Source of the DNA: Pedococcus dokdonensis
GTDB taxonomy: Bacteria > Actinomycetota > Actinomycetes > Actinomycetales > Dermatophilaceae
Assembly (NCBI RefSeq): GCF_900104525.1
Contig: NZ_LT629711.1
Location: forward strand, 620,001 to 684,000
Direction: 5' to 3'
Length of the DNA stretch: 64,000 bases
How positions within the stretch are numbered: the first letter of the stretch is position 1; the number at the start of each line of letters is the position of its first letter. The position numbers and the translations under genes are program-made. Shown one piece after another: positions 18,582 through 29,388 of this stretch. A model generated the notes under the pieces. That model searched no databases. It saw nothing but the letters and a program-made list of their open reading frames with translations, and was not told the DNA's origin.

Positions 18582-19240
18582 GCCAGCAGACTGCGACGGC
18601 GAGGGTCGCACCTCGGGCACCGGCCCGGCGGGTCGCGCCCCCGCAGCCGCTGCGGGTGGTGCCGGCCGCCGTCGGCCAGCCCGGCAACGGCGTCTTCGCC
18701 GCACTGTGCATGACCCTGCTGTGCGCGGGGCTCGTCGGCCTGCTCATGCTCAACACCGCCATGGCAGAGGGCTCCTTCACGCTGCACAACCTGCAGTCCA
18801 CGTCCGGCGAGCTCGCCGACACCCAGGACGCGCTGACCCAGGCCATCGACGCCCAGCGCAGCCCCGCGAACCTCGCGACGCGGGCGACCAGGCTCGGCAT
18901 GGTGCCCGCCGACTCCGCCGCCTTCCTGCGGCTCTCGGACGGCAAGGTGCTCGGCGTGGCGAAGCCGGCCAAGAAGGGCCGCGGCTTTACCGTGGTGACG
19001 GCGCCTGCGGCCACCTCGGCGCGGACCGCGACGACCGGCAAGCCGGCGACGACGAAGCCCGCCGGCCCGTCGACCAAGGTCACGAAGAAGGGGGACGTGA
19101 CGACGACCACCGTGGTGGTGGCCAAGGCCGACGGCACGGTGGTGACCACCGTGACCAGCGTCAACGCCAAGACCGGGACGACGACCAGCACGACGACGAC
19201 CAAGAAGCCGGTCAAGAAGCCGACCACCACCCGCCGCTAG
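18578..19240 (+). CDS. ftsL: FtsL-like divisome protein with long Thr/Lys-rich tail
   Basis: A 220-residue bitopic protein. Residues 1-37 are a basic Pro-rich cytoplasmic segment. One membrane helix covers about 38-60 ([22 protein letters not shown]), and a short coiled coil about 65-110 carries the FtsL-type '[18 protein letters not shown]'. Position between rsmH and ftsI is diagnostic for FtsL, which forms the FtsQLB activator of septal synthesis. Residues from about 135 to the end are a low-complexity Thr/Lys/Val-rich extension. Most FtsL proteins end soon after the coiled coil, so this 85-residue outer tail is unusual; it may touch cell wall polymer (speculation). Overlaps rsmH by 4 bases. 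Confidence 0.85.
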   Translation: MSQQTATARVAPRAPARRVAPPQPLRVVPAAVGQPGNGVFAALCMTLLCAGLVGLLMLNTAMAEGSFTLHNLQSTSGELADTQDALTQAIDAQRSPANLATRATRLGMVPADSAAFLRLSDGKVLGVAKPAKKGRGFTVVTAPAATSARTATTGKPATTKPAGPSTKVTKKGDVTTTTVVVAKADGTVVTTVTSVNAKTGTTTSTTTTKKPVKKPTTTRR

Positions 19241-19317
19241 CAGCGCTCGACCCCGGCACCTGCTCAGCACCCACGGCACGGACCACGAGAACGACCAGAC
19301 AGGACGCGAGGTACCCA

Positions 19318-21384
19318 GTGACGCAGACCCGAGGCACCCGCCCGGGAGCCCCGCGCCCCACTGCGTCCCAGCGTTCCTCCTCCGCGACGCGTTCGGGGTC
19401 CCGGCCGTCCCGCGGTGCCCGCGAGGGCGCGCCGCACCCCAAGACCGCGCAGCCGCGGGCGGCGAACCCGGGCCGGGGTCCGAAGCCGACCAGGGCGAAG
19501 GCCCGGCCGACGGCCAGCCGCCCCGCGCCCCCGCCGCGCAAGCCCGGCCGGCGCAAGGTCAGCCTCGACGGCTCCAGCCCTCGCCGGCGGATGCGCACGA
19601 TGACGGTCGCTGTGCTCTTCGTCTTCAGCATCTTCGGCGCCCAGCTGTTGCGGCTGCAGGGGTTCGACGCCTCGGCGGTGTCCAAGGACGCACAGTCCTC
19701 CCGCACGGCGACGATCCCGTTGCCGGCGCTGCGTGGCTCCATCACCGACCGCAACGGCACCATCCTCGCCTCGAGCATCGAGCGCCGCACCGTCACCGTC
19801 GACCAGACCGCGGTCCCCGAGTACGTCAAGACCGTCGACGGGGTGCGCACCAAGGTGGGCGTGGCCGGCGCCGCGGCCGACCTGTCGCCCCTCCTGGGGA
19901 TCCCGGTCGCCCAGCTCGCCAAGGAGCTCGACGGCAAGGCCCGGTACCGGATCCTCCAGAAGAACGTCACCCCCCTGAACTGGCGCAAGATCTCCGAGCT
20001 CGGGATCAACGGCATCTACTCGGAGGCCACGTCGGACCGCGTCTACCCGACCTCGACCGCGGCCTCGGCGCTGGTCGGCTTCGTGCAGTCCGACGGCACG
20101 GCCGGCGGTGGGCTCGAGGTGCTGATGGACAAGACCCTCAAGGGCAAGGCGGGCAAGACGATCTTCGAGCAGTCGCAGGACGGCCGACCGATCCCGAACG
20201 CCCGCCAGGAGACGATCAACCCGGTGCCCGGGCGCGAGGTGCAGCTGACCCTCGACTCCGACCTCCAGTGGTTCGCGCAGAACGCCGTGGCCCAGAAGGT
20301 GATCGAGACCAAGGCGCTCTCCGGGACCGTCGTCGTGGAGAACGTCAAGACCGGTGAGCTGCTGGCGGTCGCGTCCTACCCGACCTTCGACCCCAACCAG
20401 CCCGGCCAGTCCAGCGAGAACTGGACCAACAAGGCGTTCAACGACGTCTACGAGCCCGGGTCGACCGGCAAGGTGATGACGGCGGCGGCCGCGCTCGAGC
20501 AGGGCGTGGTCACCCCGTCGACGGTGGTCGAGGTGCCCAACCGGATCCACCGGGTCGGCACCGAGTTCAAGGACAGCCACGACCACCCGACCGAGTACCT
20601 CACCTTCGCCGGGGTGCTCGCGCAGTCCAGCAACATCGGCACCATCCTGGCCGGCGAGAAGGTCAAGGCGTCGACGATGTACGACTACTTCCGCAAGTTC
20701 GGGCTCGGCCAGACCTCGGGCATGGGCTTCCCTGGCGAGGGTCCGGGCCTGCTCACCAACGTCAAGGACTGGAACGGTTCGCAGCGCTACACGGTGCTGT
20801 TCGGCCAGGGCCTGTCGGTCAACGCCCTGCAGGCCGCCGGGGTGTTCCAGACCATCGCGAACGACGGGGTCCGGATCCCGCCGCGGATCGTCGCGGCCAC
20901 CGGTGACGGCAAGGGCGGCATGACGCCGGCCGAGAAGGCCAAGCCCGTCAAGGTCGTCTCGCCCGAGACCGCCAAGCAGGTGCGCGACATGCTCGAGGGG
21001 GTCGTCGGCAAGGAGGGCACCGCGCCAGAGGCCAAGATCCCCGGCTACCGCGTCGCGGGCAAGACCGGCACGGCCGACCGCTACGACGCCCGGGTCGGTG
21101 GCTACTCGGGCAAGACCGCGAGCTTCATCGGGTTCGCGCCGGCCGACGACCCCCAGATCGTGGTGGCCGTCACGCTCCAGCGACCGATCAAGGGCTACTT
21201 CGGTGGTGCCGTCGCCGGCCCGGTGTTCCACGACGTCATGACCTACGCACTGCAGGAGCTGCAGATCCCGCCGACCGGCACGAAGTCGCCGGTGGCCACG
21301 ATCCACGCCGACAAGACGCCCGCCGCCAGCGACACCAGCGTCATCCGGGACCGCAGGTCGGGGTCCACCGGCGCCTCCCGCTGA
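19318..21384 (+). CDS. ftsI: Septal peptidoglycan transpeptidase, class B PBP (FtsI/PBP3)
   Basis: A 688-residue protein from a GTG at 19318 (GAGG upstream). Residues 1-90 form a long basic, Pro/Arg-rich cytoplasmic tail. The membrane anchor is at about 93-113. The non-catalytic PBP dimerisation domain starts with LRGSITDRNGTILASS (about 138). The transpeptidase domain has the acylated S382 in PGSTGK, the SSN triad at 437-439 and KTGT from K582. It cross-links septal peptidoglycan and works with FtsW, encoded five genes downstream. Unlike mycobacterial homologues I see no PASTA domains. The length fits actinobacterial FtsI. Confidence 0.95.
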   Translation: MTQTRGTRPGAPRPTASQRSSSATRSGSRPSRGAREGAPHPKTAQPRAANPGRGPKPTRAKARPTASRPAPPPRKPGRRKVSLDGSSPRRRMRTMTVAVLFVFSIFGAQLLRLQGFDASAVSKDAQSSRTATIPLPALRGSITDRNGTILASSIERRTVTVDQTAVPEYVKTVDGVRTKVGVAGAAADLSPLLGIPVAQLAKELDGKARYRILQKNVTPLNWRKISELGINGIYSEATSDRVYPTSTAASALVGFVQSDGTAGGGLEVLMDKTLKGKAGKTIFEQSQDGRPIPNARQETINPVPGREVQLTLDSDLQWFAQNAVAQKVIETKALSGTVVVENVKTGELLAVASYPTFDPNQPGQSSENWTNKAFNDVYEPGSTGKVMTAAAALEQGVVTPSTVVEVPNRIHRVGTEFKDSHDHPTEYLTFAGVLAQSSNIGTILAGEKVKASTMYDYFRKFGLGQTSGMGFPGEGPGLLTNVKDWNGSQRYTVLFGQGLSVNALQAAGVFQTIANDGVRIPPRIVAATGDGKGGMTPAEKAKPVKVVSPETAKQVRDMLEGVVGKEGTAPEAKIPGYRVAGKTGTADRYDARVGGYSGKTASFIGFAPADDPQIVVAVTLQRPIKGYFGGAVAGPVFHDVMTYALQELQIPPTGTKSPVATIHADKTPAASDTSVIRDRRSGSTGASR

Positions 21385-21401
21385 CGGTAGGCTCGCTGTC
21401 C

Positions 21402-22961
21402 GTGCCATCACCCCGTCCGTCGTCCCCGCACGCCACCACGTTGGAGGCGGTCGCGACCCTCGTCGGGGGCACCCGGGTGGGTGCGGAGGCCCCGGTCACG
21501 GGGGTGACGCTGGCGTCGCAGGACGTCGTCGCGGGTGACCTCTACGCCGCCCTTCCGGGGTCCAACGCGCACGGCGCGAGGTATGCCGCGGGGGCACGGG
21601 ATGCGGGCGCCGTCGCCGTCCTGACCGACTCGGACGGAGCGGACACCCTCGACGCCGACGGCGTCGACCTGCCCAGGGTCGTGGTGGCCGACCCGCGCAG
21701 CCAGGTCGGCCGGGTGGCGTCGGTGGTCTACGGGACCACGGAGCTGCCCCTGCGGATGTTCGGGGTGACCGGCACGAACGGCAAGACCACGACGGCATAC
21801 CTGGTGAACTCGGCGCTCACGGCGCTCGGCCACACGACCGGGCTGATCGGCACGGTCGAGACCCGGATCGGCGACGAGCGGATCAAGAGCGTCCGCACGA
21901 CCCCCGAGGCCACCGTGCTGCACGCCCTGCTCGCCGTGATGACCGAGCGTGGCATCGACTCCTGCGTCATGGAGGTCTCGAGCCACGCCCTGAGCCAGCA
22001 CCGCGTCGACGGGGTCGTCTACGACGTCGCGCTCTTCACCAACCTGTCCCAGGACCACCTCGACTTCCACCCCACCATGCGGGACTACTTCCTGGCCAAG
22101 GCCGACCTGTTCACCCCGCAACGGGCCCGCACCGGCATCGTCTGCGTCGACGACGAGTGGGGTCAGGAGCTGGCCGGCCTCGCCACCGTGCCGGTCACCA
22201 CGCTGACCTCGCGGCCCGAGGTCGATGCCGACTGGCGGCTCGTGGCGGAGGAGGACGACCCGGCCCGCTTCACGCTCTCCGACGGGTCCACGACGATGCA
22301 TCTGCGCTCGGCGCTGCCGGGTGACTTCAACCGGGTCAACACCGCCATGGCCGCGCTGGCCCTGCTGGCCGGCGGGATCGCGGCCGAGGACGCCGAGCGC
22401 GCGCTCCTCGTCGACCCCCACGTCCCGGGGCGGATGGAGCGCGTCGTGCCCCAGGCATCCGGCGCGGCCGGATCGGTCGACGACCTGCCGCTGGTCGTCG
22501 TGGACTACGCGCACACCCCCGATGCCGTGGCGGCTGCGCTCAAGGCGCTGCGTCCTGCGACCACGGGCACCCTCGTCGTGGTGCTCGGCGCCGGGGGAGA
22601 CCGCGACCGTGGCAAGCGCTCCGCGATGGGCCGGGCCGCGGCCGAGGGTGCCGACGTGGTCGTGGTGACGGACGACAACCCGCGGTCCGAGCTGCCTGCG
22701 GCGATCCGCGCCGCGGTGCTCGAGGGAGCCCGCGCGGCGGGCACCACCGCGCAGCTCCACGACGTCGAGGGTCGAGCCGTGGCCATCGAGCAGGCGGTCC
22801 GGGCCGCCCACGCAGCCGGGCCGGGGAGTGTGGTCGCGGTCGTCGGCAAGGGTCACGAGACCGGCCAGGAGATCGCGGGCACGGTGCACCCGTTCGACGA
22901 CGCCGACGAGGCACGACGGGCGCTGGACGCACTGCTCGAGGCGGGGGAGGAAGCCCGATGA
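21402..22961 (+). CDS. murE: UDP-N-acetylmuramoyl-L-alanyl-D-glutamate--diaminopimelate ligase
   Basis: A 519-residue Mur ligase from a GTG at 21402, 17 bases after ftsI. The ATP loop GTNGKTTT is at 124-131. The carbamylated-Lys region and substrate-binding blocks (SSHALSQHRVDGVVYDVALFTN) are intact. VVVTDDNPRSELP carries the DNPR motif that marks diaminopimelate-adding enzymes, so the wall probably has DAP rather than lysine at position 3. MurE adds the third amino acid of the stem peptide in the cytoplasm. Its stop overlaps murF by 4 bases. Confidence 0.96.
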   Translation: MPSPRPSSPHATTLEAVATLVGGTRVGAEAPVTGVTLASQDVVAGDLYAALPGSNAHGARYAAGARDAGAVAVLTDSDGADTLDADGVDLPRVVVADPRSQVGRVASVVYGTTELPLRMFGVTGTNGKTTTAYLVNSALTALGHTTGLIGTVETRIGDERIKSVRTTPEATVLHALLAVMTERGIDSCVMEVSSHALSQHRVDGVVYDVALFTNLSQDHLDFHPTMRDYFLAKADLFTPQRARTGIVCVDDEWGQELAGLATVPVTTLTSRPEVDADWRLVAEEDDPARFTLSDGSTTMHLRSALPGDFNRVNTAMAALALLAGGIAAEDAERALLVDPHVPGRMERVVPQASGAAGSVDDLPLVVVDYAHTPDAVAAALKALRPATTGTLVVVLGAGGDRDRGKRSAMGRAAAEGADVVVVTDDNPRSELPAAIRAAVLEGARAAGTTAQLHDVEGRAVAIEQAVRAAHAAGPGSVVAVVGKGHETGQEIAGTVHPFDDADEARRALDALLEAGEEAR

Positions 22962-24406
22962 TCCCGATGTCGCTGGCCCAGGTCGCCCAGGTCACCGGCG
23001 GTCGCCTGCACGGGCTGGACGACGCCGCGGCCGAGGCCCTCCTCGTCGACGGGCCAGTCGTGACGGACTCCCGGGAGGCCGGCCCCGGGGGGCTCTACGT
23101 CGCCCGGATCGGGGAACACATGGACGGCCACCAGTTCGTGGCCCCCGCCGCAGCCCTCGGTGCCGTCGCGGCGATGACGACCCGGCCGGTCGACGAGCTG
23201 CCCTGCGTCGTGGTCGACGACATCCAGGACGGGCTCGCTTCGCTCGCTCGGTCGGTGGTCGACCGCCACCCCGACCTGACCGTCATCGGCATCACCGGCT
23301 CCTCGGGCAAGACCTCGACCAAGGACCTGCTGGCGAGCGTCTTGTCATCGGCCGCGCCGACGGTCGCGCCGGTGGGGTCGCTCAACTCCGAGGTCGGAGT
23401 GCCGCTGACCGTCTTCCGGGTGGAGCCGCAGACCCGGTTCCTGGTCGTGGAGATGGGAGCCCGCGGCGTCGGGCACATCGCCTACCTCACCCGGATCTCC
23501 CCGCCCCGCATAGGAATCGAGCTCAACGTCGGCTCCGCCCACGTGGGTGAGTTCGGCTCGCGTGAGGCGATCGCCGTGGCCAAGGCCGAGCTGGTGCAGG
23601 CGCTCCCCGAGACCGGTCTCGCGGTGCTCAACGCCGACGACCCGAACGTCCGCGCGATGGCCGCCAAGACCTCGGCGCGCGTGCGGCTGGTCGGCACCGC
23701 CTCCGACGCCGACGTGCGCGCCACCGACATCACGCTCGACGACGGCGGCCGCCCGAGCTTCCGGGTGACCACGCCCGACGGCGCCGCCGAGGTCACCCTC
23801 GCACTGCACGGCGAGCACCACGTGGGCAACTCGCTGGCCGTCGTCGCCGCGGCCCTCGAGTGCGGCCTGGCGCTGCCCGACATCGCGGCCGCCCTCGCGA
23901 CGGCCGTCCCGGCATCGCGGTGGCGGATGGAGGTCACGGAGCGCGCCGACGGCGTCACCGTCGTCAACGACGCCTACAACGCCAACCCGGACTCCATGCG
24001 GGCCGCCCTCAAGGCGCTCGTGGCGATGGGTGGCGGTCGTGGCGGCTCCAACACGACCCCGGCCCGGCGCACCTGGGCGGTGCTCGGTTCGATGCTCGAG
24101 CTCGGCGAAGAGTCCACCGCCGAACACGACGCGATCGGCCGGCTCGCGGTACGCCTCAACATCTCGCGCCTGGTCGTCGTCGGCGACACCGCACGTCCGA
24201 TGGCGTCCGGAGCCCAGCACGAGGGGTCGTGGGGCGACGAGGCGGTCTGGGTGCCCGACGCCGACGCCGCCTACGCACTGCTCGCCGAAGAACTTCGGCC
24301 GGGCGACGTCGTGTTGTTCAAGTCCAGCCGCGATGCCGGACTACGGTGGCTCGGAGACAGACTGGCCGGTGGCGGCGCAGCCGACAGCGAGGAGGGCACG
24401 ACGTGA
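22958..24406 (+). CDS. murF: UDP-N-acetylmuramoyl-tripeptide--D-alanyl-D-alanine ligase
   Basis: A 482-residue Mur ligase that adds the D-Ala-D-Ala dipeptide, completing the UDP-MurNAc-pentapeptide. The ATP loop is [15 protein letters not shown] (114-119). The N-terminal domain contains [16 protein letters not shown], and the C-terminal domain [18 protein letters not shown], the family signature. The ATG overlaps murE's stop and the stop overlaps mraY's GTG, so three successive genes are coupled. A loop [16 protein letters not shown] near residue 355 is a small insertion. Confidence 0.96.
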   Translation: MIPMSLAQVAQVTGGRLHGLDDAAAEALLVDGPVVTDSREAGPGGLYVARIGEHMDGHQFVAPAAALGAVAAMTTRPVDELPCVVVDDIQDGLASLARSVVDRHPDLTVIGITGSSGKTSTKDLLASVLSSAAPTVAPVGSLNSEVGVPLTVFRVEPQTRFLVVEMGARGVGHIAYLTRISPPRIGIELNVGSAHVGEFGSREAIAVAKAELVQALPETGLAVLNADDPNVRAMAAKTSARVRLVGTASDADVRATDITLDDGGRPSFRVTTPDGAAEVTLALHGEHHVGNSLAVVAAALECGLALPDIAAALATAVPASRWRMEVTERADGVTVVNDAYNANPDSMRAALKALVAMGGGRGGSNTTPARRTWAVLGSMLELGEESTAEHDAIGRLAVRLNISRLVVVGDTARPMASGAQHEGSWGDEAVWVPDADAAYALLAEELRPGDVVLFKSSRDAGLRWLGDRLAGGGAADSEEGTT

Positions 24407-25485
24407 AGGCGGTGCTGCTGGCTGCCGTCATCTCCCTCGTGGGCGCGCTCTTCGGCACCCCGATGTTCATCAAGTTCCTCGTGCGGCGCGGCTACGGCCA
24501 GTTCATCCGCGACGACGGCCCGACCTCCCACCACACCAAGCGCGGCACACCCACCATGGGTGGCGCGGTCATCATCGGGTCCAGCCTCGCGGCATACGCC
24601 CTCGCGCACGCGATCACCGGCACGCCACTGACGTGGAGCGGGGTGCTGGTCCTGTTCCTCATGTCCGGGCTCGGGCTGGTCGGCTTCCTCGACGACTACA
24701 TCAAGATCTCCAAGCAACGCAGCCTCGGGCTGCGCTCGCGCGAGAAGCTCGCCGGCCAGACGCTCGTGGCCGTCGTCTTCGCGATCCTCGTGCTGCAGTT
24801 CCCCAACTCCAAGAACCGCACCCCCGGGTCGACCCGCATCTCGTTCGTCCGCGATACCGGCATCGACCTCGCCTTTGCCGGCACCCTGCTCGGGCTGATC
24901 CTCTTCATCATCTGGGCCAACATCATGATCGCCGGCACGTCCAACGGCGTGAACCTCACCGACGGCCTCGACGGTCTCGCGACCGGCGCGTCGGTGATGG
25001 TGTTCGCCGCCTACGTCCTGATCGGCATCTGGCAGGGCAACCAGAACTGCCAGACCACGCCCGGGCTGAAGTGCTACGAGGTGCGTGACTCCAGGGACCT
25101 TGCGGTGGTGGCCGCCGCTGCGATGGGGGCCTGCTTCGGGTTCCTCTGGTGGAACGCGTCACCGGCCAAGATCTTCATGGGTGACACCGGTTCGCTCGCG
25201 CTCGGTGGCGGTCTGGCCGGCCTGGCCATCACCACCCGCACCGAGCTGCTCATCGTCATCCTCGGCGGTCTCTTCGTCACCATCACCCTGTCGGTGATCA
25301 TCCAGGTCGGGTCGTTCAAGCTCACCCGCAAACGGGTCTTCCGGATGGCGCCGCTCCAGCACCACTTCGAGCTCTTGGGGTGGAACGAGGTGACGATCGT
25401 GATCAGGTTCTGGATCATCGCCGGGCTCTTCGTCGCGCTCGGCCTCGGCCTGTTCTACGCCGAGTGGGTCGTGGGCGCGGCGTGA
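24403..25485 (+). CDS. mraY: Phospho-N-acetylmuramoyl-pentapeptide transferase
   Basis: A 360-residue protein with ten membrane helices. The start is a GTG that overlaps the murF stop by 4 bases. Signatures: [13 protein letters not shown], the catalytic Asp pair in [39 protein letters not shown], and the C-terminal [15 protein letters not shown]. MraY moves phospho-MurNAc-pentapeptide to undecaprenyl phosphate to give lipid I at the inner face of the membrane. A loop around 205-225 ([18 protein letters not shown]) contains two Cys and looks like the actinobacterial variant. Confidence 0.97.
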   Translation: MKAVLLAAVISLVGALFGTPMFIKFLVRRGYGQFIRDDGPTSHHTKRGTPTMGGAVIIGSSLAAYALAHAITGTPLTWSGVLVLFLMSGLGLVGFLDDYIKISKQRSLGLRSREKLAGQTLVAVVFAILVLQFPNSKNRTPGSTRISFVRDTGIDLAFAGTLLGLILFIIWANIMIAGTSNGVNLTDGLDGLATGASVMVFAAYVLIGIWQGNQNCQTTPGLKCYEVRDSRDLAVVAAAAMGACFGFLWWNASPAKIFMGDTGSLALGGGLAGLAITTRTELLIVILGGLFVTITLSVIIQVGSFKLTRKRVFRMAPLQHHFELLGWNEVTIVIRFWIIAGLFVALGLGLFYAEWVVGAA

Positions 25486-26963
25486 GCGGTCGGCTCGACG
25501 GACTCACCAGCGGCAGCGCCGACTGGAGCGGCATCCGGGTGCTCGTGACCGGGCTCGGGGTGAGCGGCTTCGCGGCCGCCGATGCGCTGCACGAGCGCGG
25601 CGCGCGGGTGGTGGCGGTGGACGGTGGCGACCCCGACACCAACGCCGCGCTCGGCGAGCGGGCGCGGATCCTCGACATCCTCGGCGTCGACGTGCGCCTC
25701 GGACCGGACCACGTGACCGGTCTGCCGGACGGCGAGACCGACCTCGTCGTCACCTCGCCGGGGTGGCGCCCCGACCAGCCGGTGCTGGTCGCCGCCGCGC
25801 AGGCGGGCGTCCCGGTCTGGGGCGAGGTGGAGCTGGCCTGGCGGATGCGCGCCGCCGTGGGCCCGGCCCCCTGGCTCACCATCACCGGCACCAACGGCAA
25901 GACCACCACCGTCGAGATGCTCGCCTCGATGCTCAGGGCGGCCGGCCTGCGGGCCACCGCGGCCGGGAACGTCGGGACCCCGATCCTCGAGGCGGTGCTG
26001 CACCCCGAGCCCTACGACGTGATCGCGGTGGAGCTGTCCAGCTTCCAGCTGCACTGGTCCGACTCGATCGAGCCGTACGCCTCGGCCTGCCTCAACCTGG
26101 CCCCCGACCACGTCGACTGGCACGGCTCCTACGAGGAGTACCAGCGAGCCAAGGGCAAGGTCTACGCCCGCACCAAGGTCGCCTGCGTCTACAACGTGCA
26201 GGACCCGATCACCGAGCAGCTGGTGATGGACGCCGAGGTGCAGGAGGGCTGCCGGGCCATCGGCTTCACCCTCGGCACGCCCGGCCTGTCGATGGTCGGC
26301 GTGGTCGACGACATCCTGGCCGACCGGGCCTTCGTCGAGCAGCGCAAGACCTCGGCGGCCGAGCTGGCCACCCTCGACGACGTGCGGGGGAGCGCCGCGA
26401 CGCTGGCCCCCCACAACCTCGCGAACGCCCTGGCCGCCGCTGCCCTGGCCCGGTCGTACGGCGTGGCACCGCTGGCGGTCCGCGACGGCCTGCGCGCCTT
26501 CACCCCCGACCCGCACCGCATCGCCGACTGTGGCGAGGTCGACGGGGTGCGCTACGTCGACGACTCCAAGGCGACCAACCCGCACGCGGCGGCCGCCTCG
26601 CTGCACGCGTTCGAGCACGTGGTCTGGGTCGCCGGTGGGCTGTTGAAGGGAGCCGAGGTCGACGACCTCGTCCGCGACGCCGCCGAACGGCTGCGCGGCG
26701 TGGTCCTCATCGGCGCCGACCGCGCCCGCCTCGCGGAGGCGCTGGCCCGACACGCGCCGGATGTCCCGGTGGTGGACGTCCCGAGCACGGACACTGGGGT
26801 CATGGAGACCGTCGTCGCGCACGCCGCGGAGCTCGCCCAGCCGGGCGACGTCGTGCTGCTCGCGCCCGCCGCGGCCTCGATGGACATGTTCCCCGACTAC
26901 GGTGCCCGGGGCGATGCCTTCGCCGCGGCGGTCGCCCGCCGCGCCGGGTCCACGGGGGAGTAG
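25482..26963 (+). CDS. murD: UDP-N-acetylmuramoyl-L-alanine--D-glutamate ligase
   Basis: A 493-residue Mur ligase that adds D-Glu to UDP-MurNAc-L-Ala. It starts at a GTG overlapping the mraY stop. The N-terminal Rossmann-like domain has [15 protein letters not shown] (about 22-36), the ATP loop is TGTNGKTTT (135-143), and further blocks are [21 protein letters not shown] and [26 protein letters not shown]. The C-terminal [25 protein letters not shown] is the typical MurD end. It is one gene upstream of ftsW, with only a 2-base gap. Confidence 0.96.
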   Translation: MSGRLDGLTSGSADWSGIRVLVTGLGVSGFAAADALHERGARVVAVDGGDPDTNAALGERARILDILGVDVRLGPDHVTGLPDGETDLVVTSPGWRPDQPVLVAAAQAGVPVWGEVELAWRMRAAVGPAPWLTITGTNGKTTTVEMLASMLRAAGLRATAAGNVGTPILEAVLHPEPYDVIAVELSSFQLHWSDSIEPYASACLNLAPDHVDWHGSYEEYQRAKGKVYARTKVACVYNVQDPITEQLVMDAEVQEGCRAIGFTLGTPGLSMVGVVDDILADRAFVEQRKTSAAELATLDDVRGSAATLAPHNLANALAAAALARSYGVAPLAVRDGLRAFTPDPHRIADCGEVDGVRYVDDSKATNPHAAAASLHAFEHVVWVAGGLLKGAEVDDLVRDAAERLRGVVLIGADRARLAEALARHAPDVPVVDVPSTDTGVMETVVAHAAELAQPGDVVLLAPAAASMDMFPDYGARGDAFAAAVARRAGSTGE

Positions 26964-26965
26964 CC

Positions 26966-28249
26966 GTGAGCAGCGCCACCGCCGCACCCGCCCGGGCGCG
27001 GACCGCGTCGCGCGCCGCGGACGGCTCGACCGACGCACCCGGGCGGTTCGGGGGCTGGTTCCAGCGACTCGACTCCCCGGTGACCAGCTACTACGTCCTG
27101 CTCAGCGTCACCGTGGTGCTCGTGGTGATCGGGCTGATCATGGTGCTCTCGGCCTCGTCGGTGAAGTCGCTCGTGCAGACCGACAACGCGACCCCCTACG
27201 TGTTCTTCCGCAAGCAGCTGCAGTTCGCGGCGATGGGCGCCGTGGCGATCATCGTTGCGTCCCGCGTCCCGCTGCGGGTCTGGAAGGCGCTGTCCCTGCC
27301 GATTCTGGTCGGTGCGCTGTTCCTCCAGCTGCTGGTGTTCACCCCGCTCGGTGTCTCGGTCAACGGCAACCGCAACTGGCTGGCGCTGGGCCCGATCTCG
27401 CTGCAGCCCTCGGAGTTCGCCAAGGTCGGGCTCGTCCTGGTGGGGGCCACGGTGCTCACCGCCAAGCGCAAGCTGCTCGGACGGCTGCGCCACGTCATCA
27501 TCCCGTTCCTGGTCCCCGTGGCTGCCGTGACGATCGGTCTGGTGCTCCTCGGCCACGACCTCGGCACCGTGATGGTGATGGGCGGCATCGTCGCGGCACT
27601 GCTGTTCGCGGCCGGGGTGCCGCGCCGGATGTTCGTCTACGGCGGCGCCCTCTTCGGTGCACTGGCCGTGACCATGGTGCTCACCAGCGCCAACCGCCTC
27701 CAGCGGTTCGACGTGTGGCTGGGCAAGGACACCAACCCCTACGGCGGTTACCGCCAGACCCTGCACGGCCGCTACGCGCTGGCCGACGGTGGCTGGTGGG
27801 GCGTCGGCCTGGGCGCCAGCCGCGAGAAGTGGCAGTGGCTCCCGGAGGCCCACAACGACTTCATCTTCGCGATCCTCGGTGAGGAGCTCGGGCTGCCGGG
27901 CACGCTCGTCCTGCTCGGGCTGTTCTGCGCGCTGGCGCTGGTCTGCTACCGGATCGTGCTGCGCACCAACGACACCTTCGTGCGAATCGCGACGGCCGGC
28001 GTGATGGCCTGGATCGTCTGCCAGGCCACCATCAACATCGGCGCGGTGATCGGTCTCCTCCCCGTGATCGGCGTGCCGTTGCCGCTGGTGTCCTACGGCG
28101 GGTCGTCCCTGATGACCACGATGTTCGCGCTCGGCATGCTGCTCTCGTTCGCGCGGCAGGAACCCGGCTGCCGTGAGGCGCTCTCGGCCAAGCCCTCCGT
28201 GGTGCGCCGGTCACTCGCTGTGCTGCCGGGGCGTCGGGGACGTCGCTGA
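26966..28249 (+). CDS. ftsW: Septal peptidoglycan glycosyltransferase (SEDS family)
   Basis: A 427-residue protein from a GTG two bases after murD. After a polar 45-residue tail there are about ten membrane helices. SEDS marks: GNRNWLALGPISLQPSEFAK, LLGHDLGTVMVMG, the large outer loop with WLPEAHNDFIFAILGEELG (containing the functionally essential acid), and VIGVPLPLVSYGGSS. FtsW polymerises lipid II at the septum together with FtsI, encoded in the same operon. The C-terminal tail (about 40 residues, basic) is cytoplasmic. The stop and the murG start share one base. Confidence 0.95.
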   Translation: MSSATAAPARARTASRAADGSTDAPGRFGGWFQRLDSPVTSYYVLLSVTVVLVVIGLIMVLSASSVKSLVQTDNATPYVFFRKQLQFAAMGAVAIIVASRVPLRVWKALSLPILVGALFLQLLVFTPLGVSVNGNRNWLALGPISLQPSEFAKVGLVLVGATVLTAKRKLLGRLRHVIIPFLVPVAAVTIGLVLLGHDLGTVMVMGGIVAALLFAAGVPRRMFVYGGALFGALAVTMVLTSANRLQRFDVWLGKDTNPYGGYRQTLHGRYALADGGWWGVGLGASREKWQWLPEAHNDFIFAILGEELGLPGTLVLLGLFCALALVCYRIVLRTNDTFVRIATAGVMAWIVCQATINIGAVIGLLPVIGVPLPLVSYGGSSLMTTMFALGMLLSFARQEPGCREALSAKPSVVRRSLAVLPGRRGRR

Positions 28250-29388
28250 TGCCTGCTGACACCCCCTCGTCGGTCCTGCTGGCCGGTGGTGGGACGGCTG
28301 GCCACGTCTCGCCCCTGCTCGCACTGGCCGACTGCCTGCGTCGCCGCGACCCCGAGGTCCGGGTCACCGCGCTCGGCACCGAGACCGGGCTCGAGGCGCG
28401 CCTCGTCCCGGAGCGGGGCTACCCGCTGCTGACCGTCCCCAAGGTGCCGCTGCCGCGCCGCCCCTCGGCCGACCTGCTGCGCCTGCCCGGCAACCTGCGG
28501 GCCGCCGTCGCGGCGGCCGAGCGCGCGATCGACGAGTCCGGCGCCCAGGTGGTCGTCGGGTTCGGTGGCTACGTCTCGACCCCCGCCTACCTCGCCGCCC
28601 GACGGCGCCGCGTACCGGTCGTCGTGCACGAGCAGAACGCCCGACCCGGGATCGCCAACCGCCTGGGCGCCCGCATGACGCACTTCGTGGCGACCACCTT
28701 CGCCAGCACGAAGCTGGCCCACGCGACCGCCATCGGCATGCCCTTGCGGCGCGAGATCGCCCAGCTCGACCGGGCCGCCACCCGCACCGAAGGACTTGCC
28801 CACTTCGGGCTCGACCCGCTGTGGCCCACGGTGCTCGTCACCGGGGGTTCGCTGGGTGCCCAGCGCCTCAACACCGCCTTCGAGGCGCGCGTGCAGGCGT
28901 TGCGCGAAGCCGGCGTGCAGGTGCTGCACCTGACCGGTGCCGGCAAGGAGTTCACCGTCCCCGACAGCGCGGGCCCGGGCGCCCCCTACGTCGTGGCGCC
29001 CTACGCCGACCGGATGGACCTCGCCTACGCCGCGGCAGACCTCGTCGTCGCCCGGGCCGGCGCCAACACGGTCTGCGAGCTGACCGCCGTCGGGCTGCCG
29101 GCCGTCTACGTGCCGCTGCCCATCGGCAACGGTGAGCAGCGGTTCAACGCGGTCGACGTCGTCGCGGCGGGCGGCGGACTCCTGGTGGACGACGCCGCCC
29201 TCACGCCTGATTGGATCGACGCCGTCCTCGTGCCGCTGGTCTCCGACCGCGACCGGCTCGACGCGATGGCAGCAGCCTCTGCGTCGACGGGGGAGCGTGG
29301 CGCCGACGAGCTGCTTGCCGACCTGGTCGCCGCCGCCTACGCGGAATCCCTTGCGGGGCAACAGAATTCGCGGCCAGGTCAACGATGA
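28249..29388 (+). CDS. murG: UDP-GlcNAc--lipid I N-acetylglucosaminyltransferase
   Basis: A 379-residue GT28 glycosyltransferase that turns lipid I into lipid II at the cytoplasmic face. The N-terminal glycine loop LLAGGGTAGHVSPLLALA (about 10-27) binds the membrane acceptor. HEQNARPGIANRLGAR, VTGGSLGAQRLNTAF and the UDP-binding RAGANTVCELTAVGLPAVYVPLP are all conserved. The ATG shares its A with the ftsW stop, and the stop overlaps murC by 4 bases. Confidence 0.97.
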   Translation: MPADTPSSVLLAGGGTAGHVSPLLALADCLRRRDPEVRVTALGTETGLEARLVPERGYPLLTVPKVPLPRRPSADLLRLPGNLRAAVAAAERAIDESGAQVVVGFGGYVSTPAYLAARRRRVPVVVHEQNARPGIANRLGARMTHFVATTFASTKLAHATAIGMPLRREIAQLDRAATRTEGLAHFGLDPLWPTVLVTGGSLGAQRLNTAFEARVQALREAGVQVLHLTGAGKEFTVPDSAGPGAPYVVAPYADRMDLAYAAADLVVARAGANTVCELTAVGLPAVYVPLPIGNGEQRFNAVDVVAAGGGLLVDDAALTPDWIDAVLVPLVSDRDRLDAMAAASASTGERGADELLADLVAAAYAESLAGQQNSRPGQR

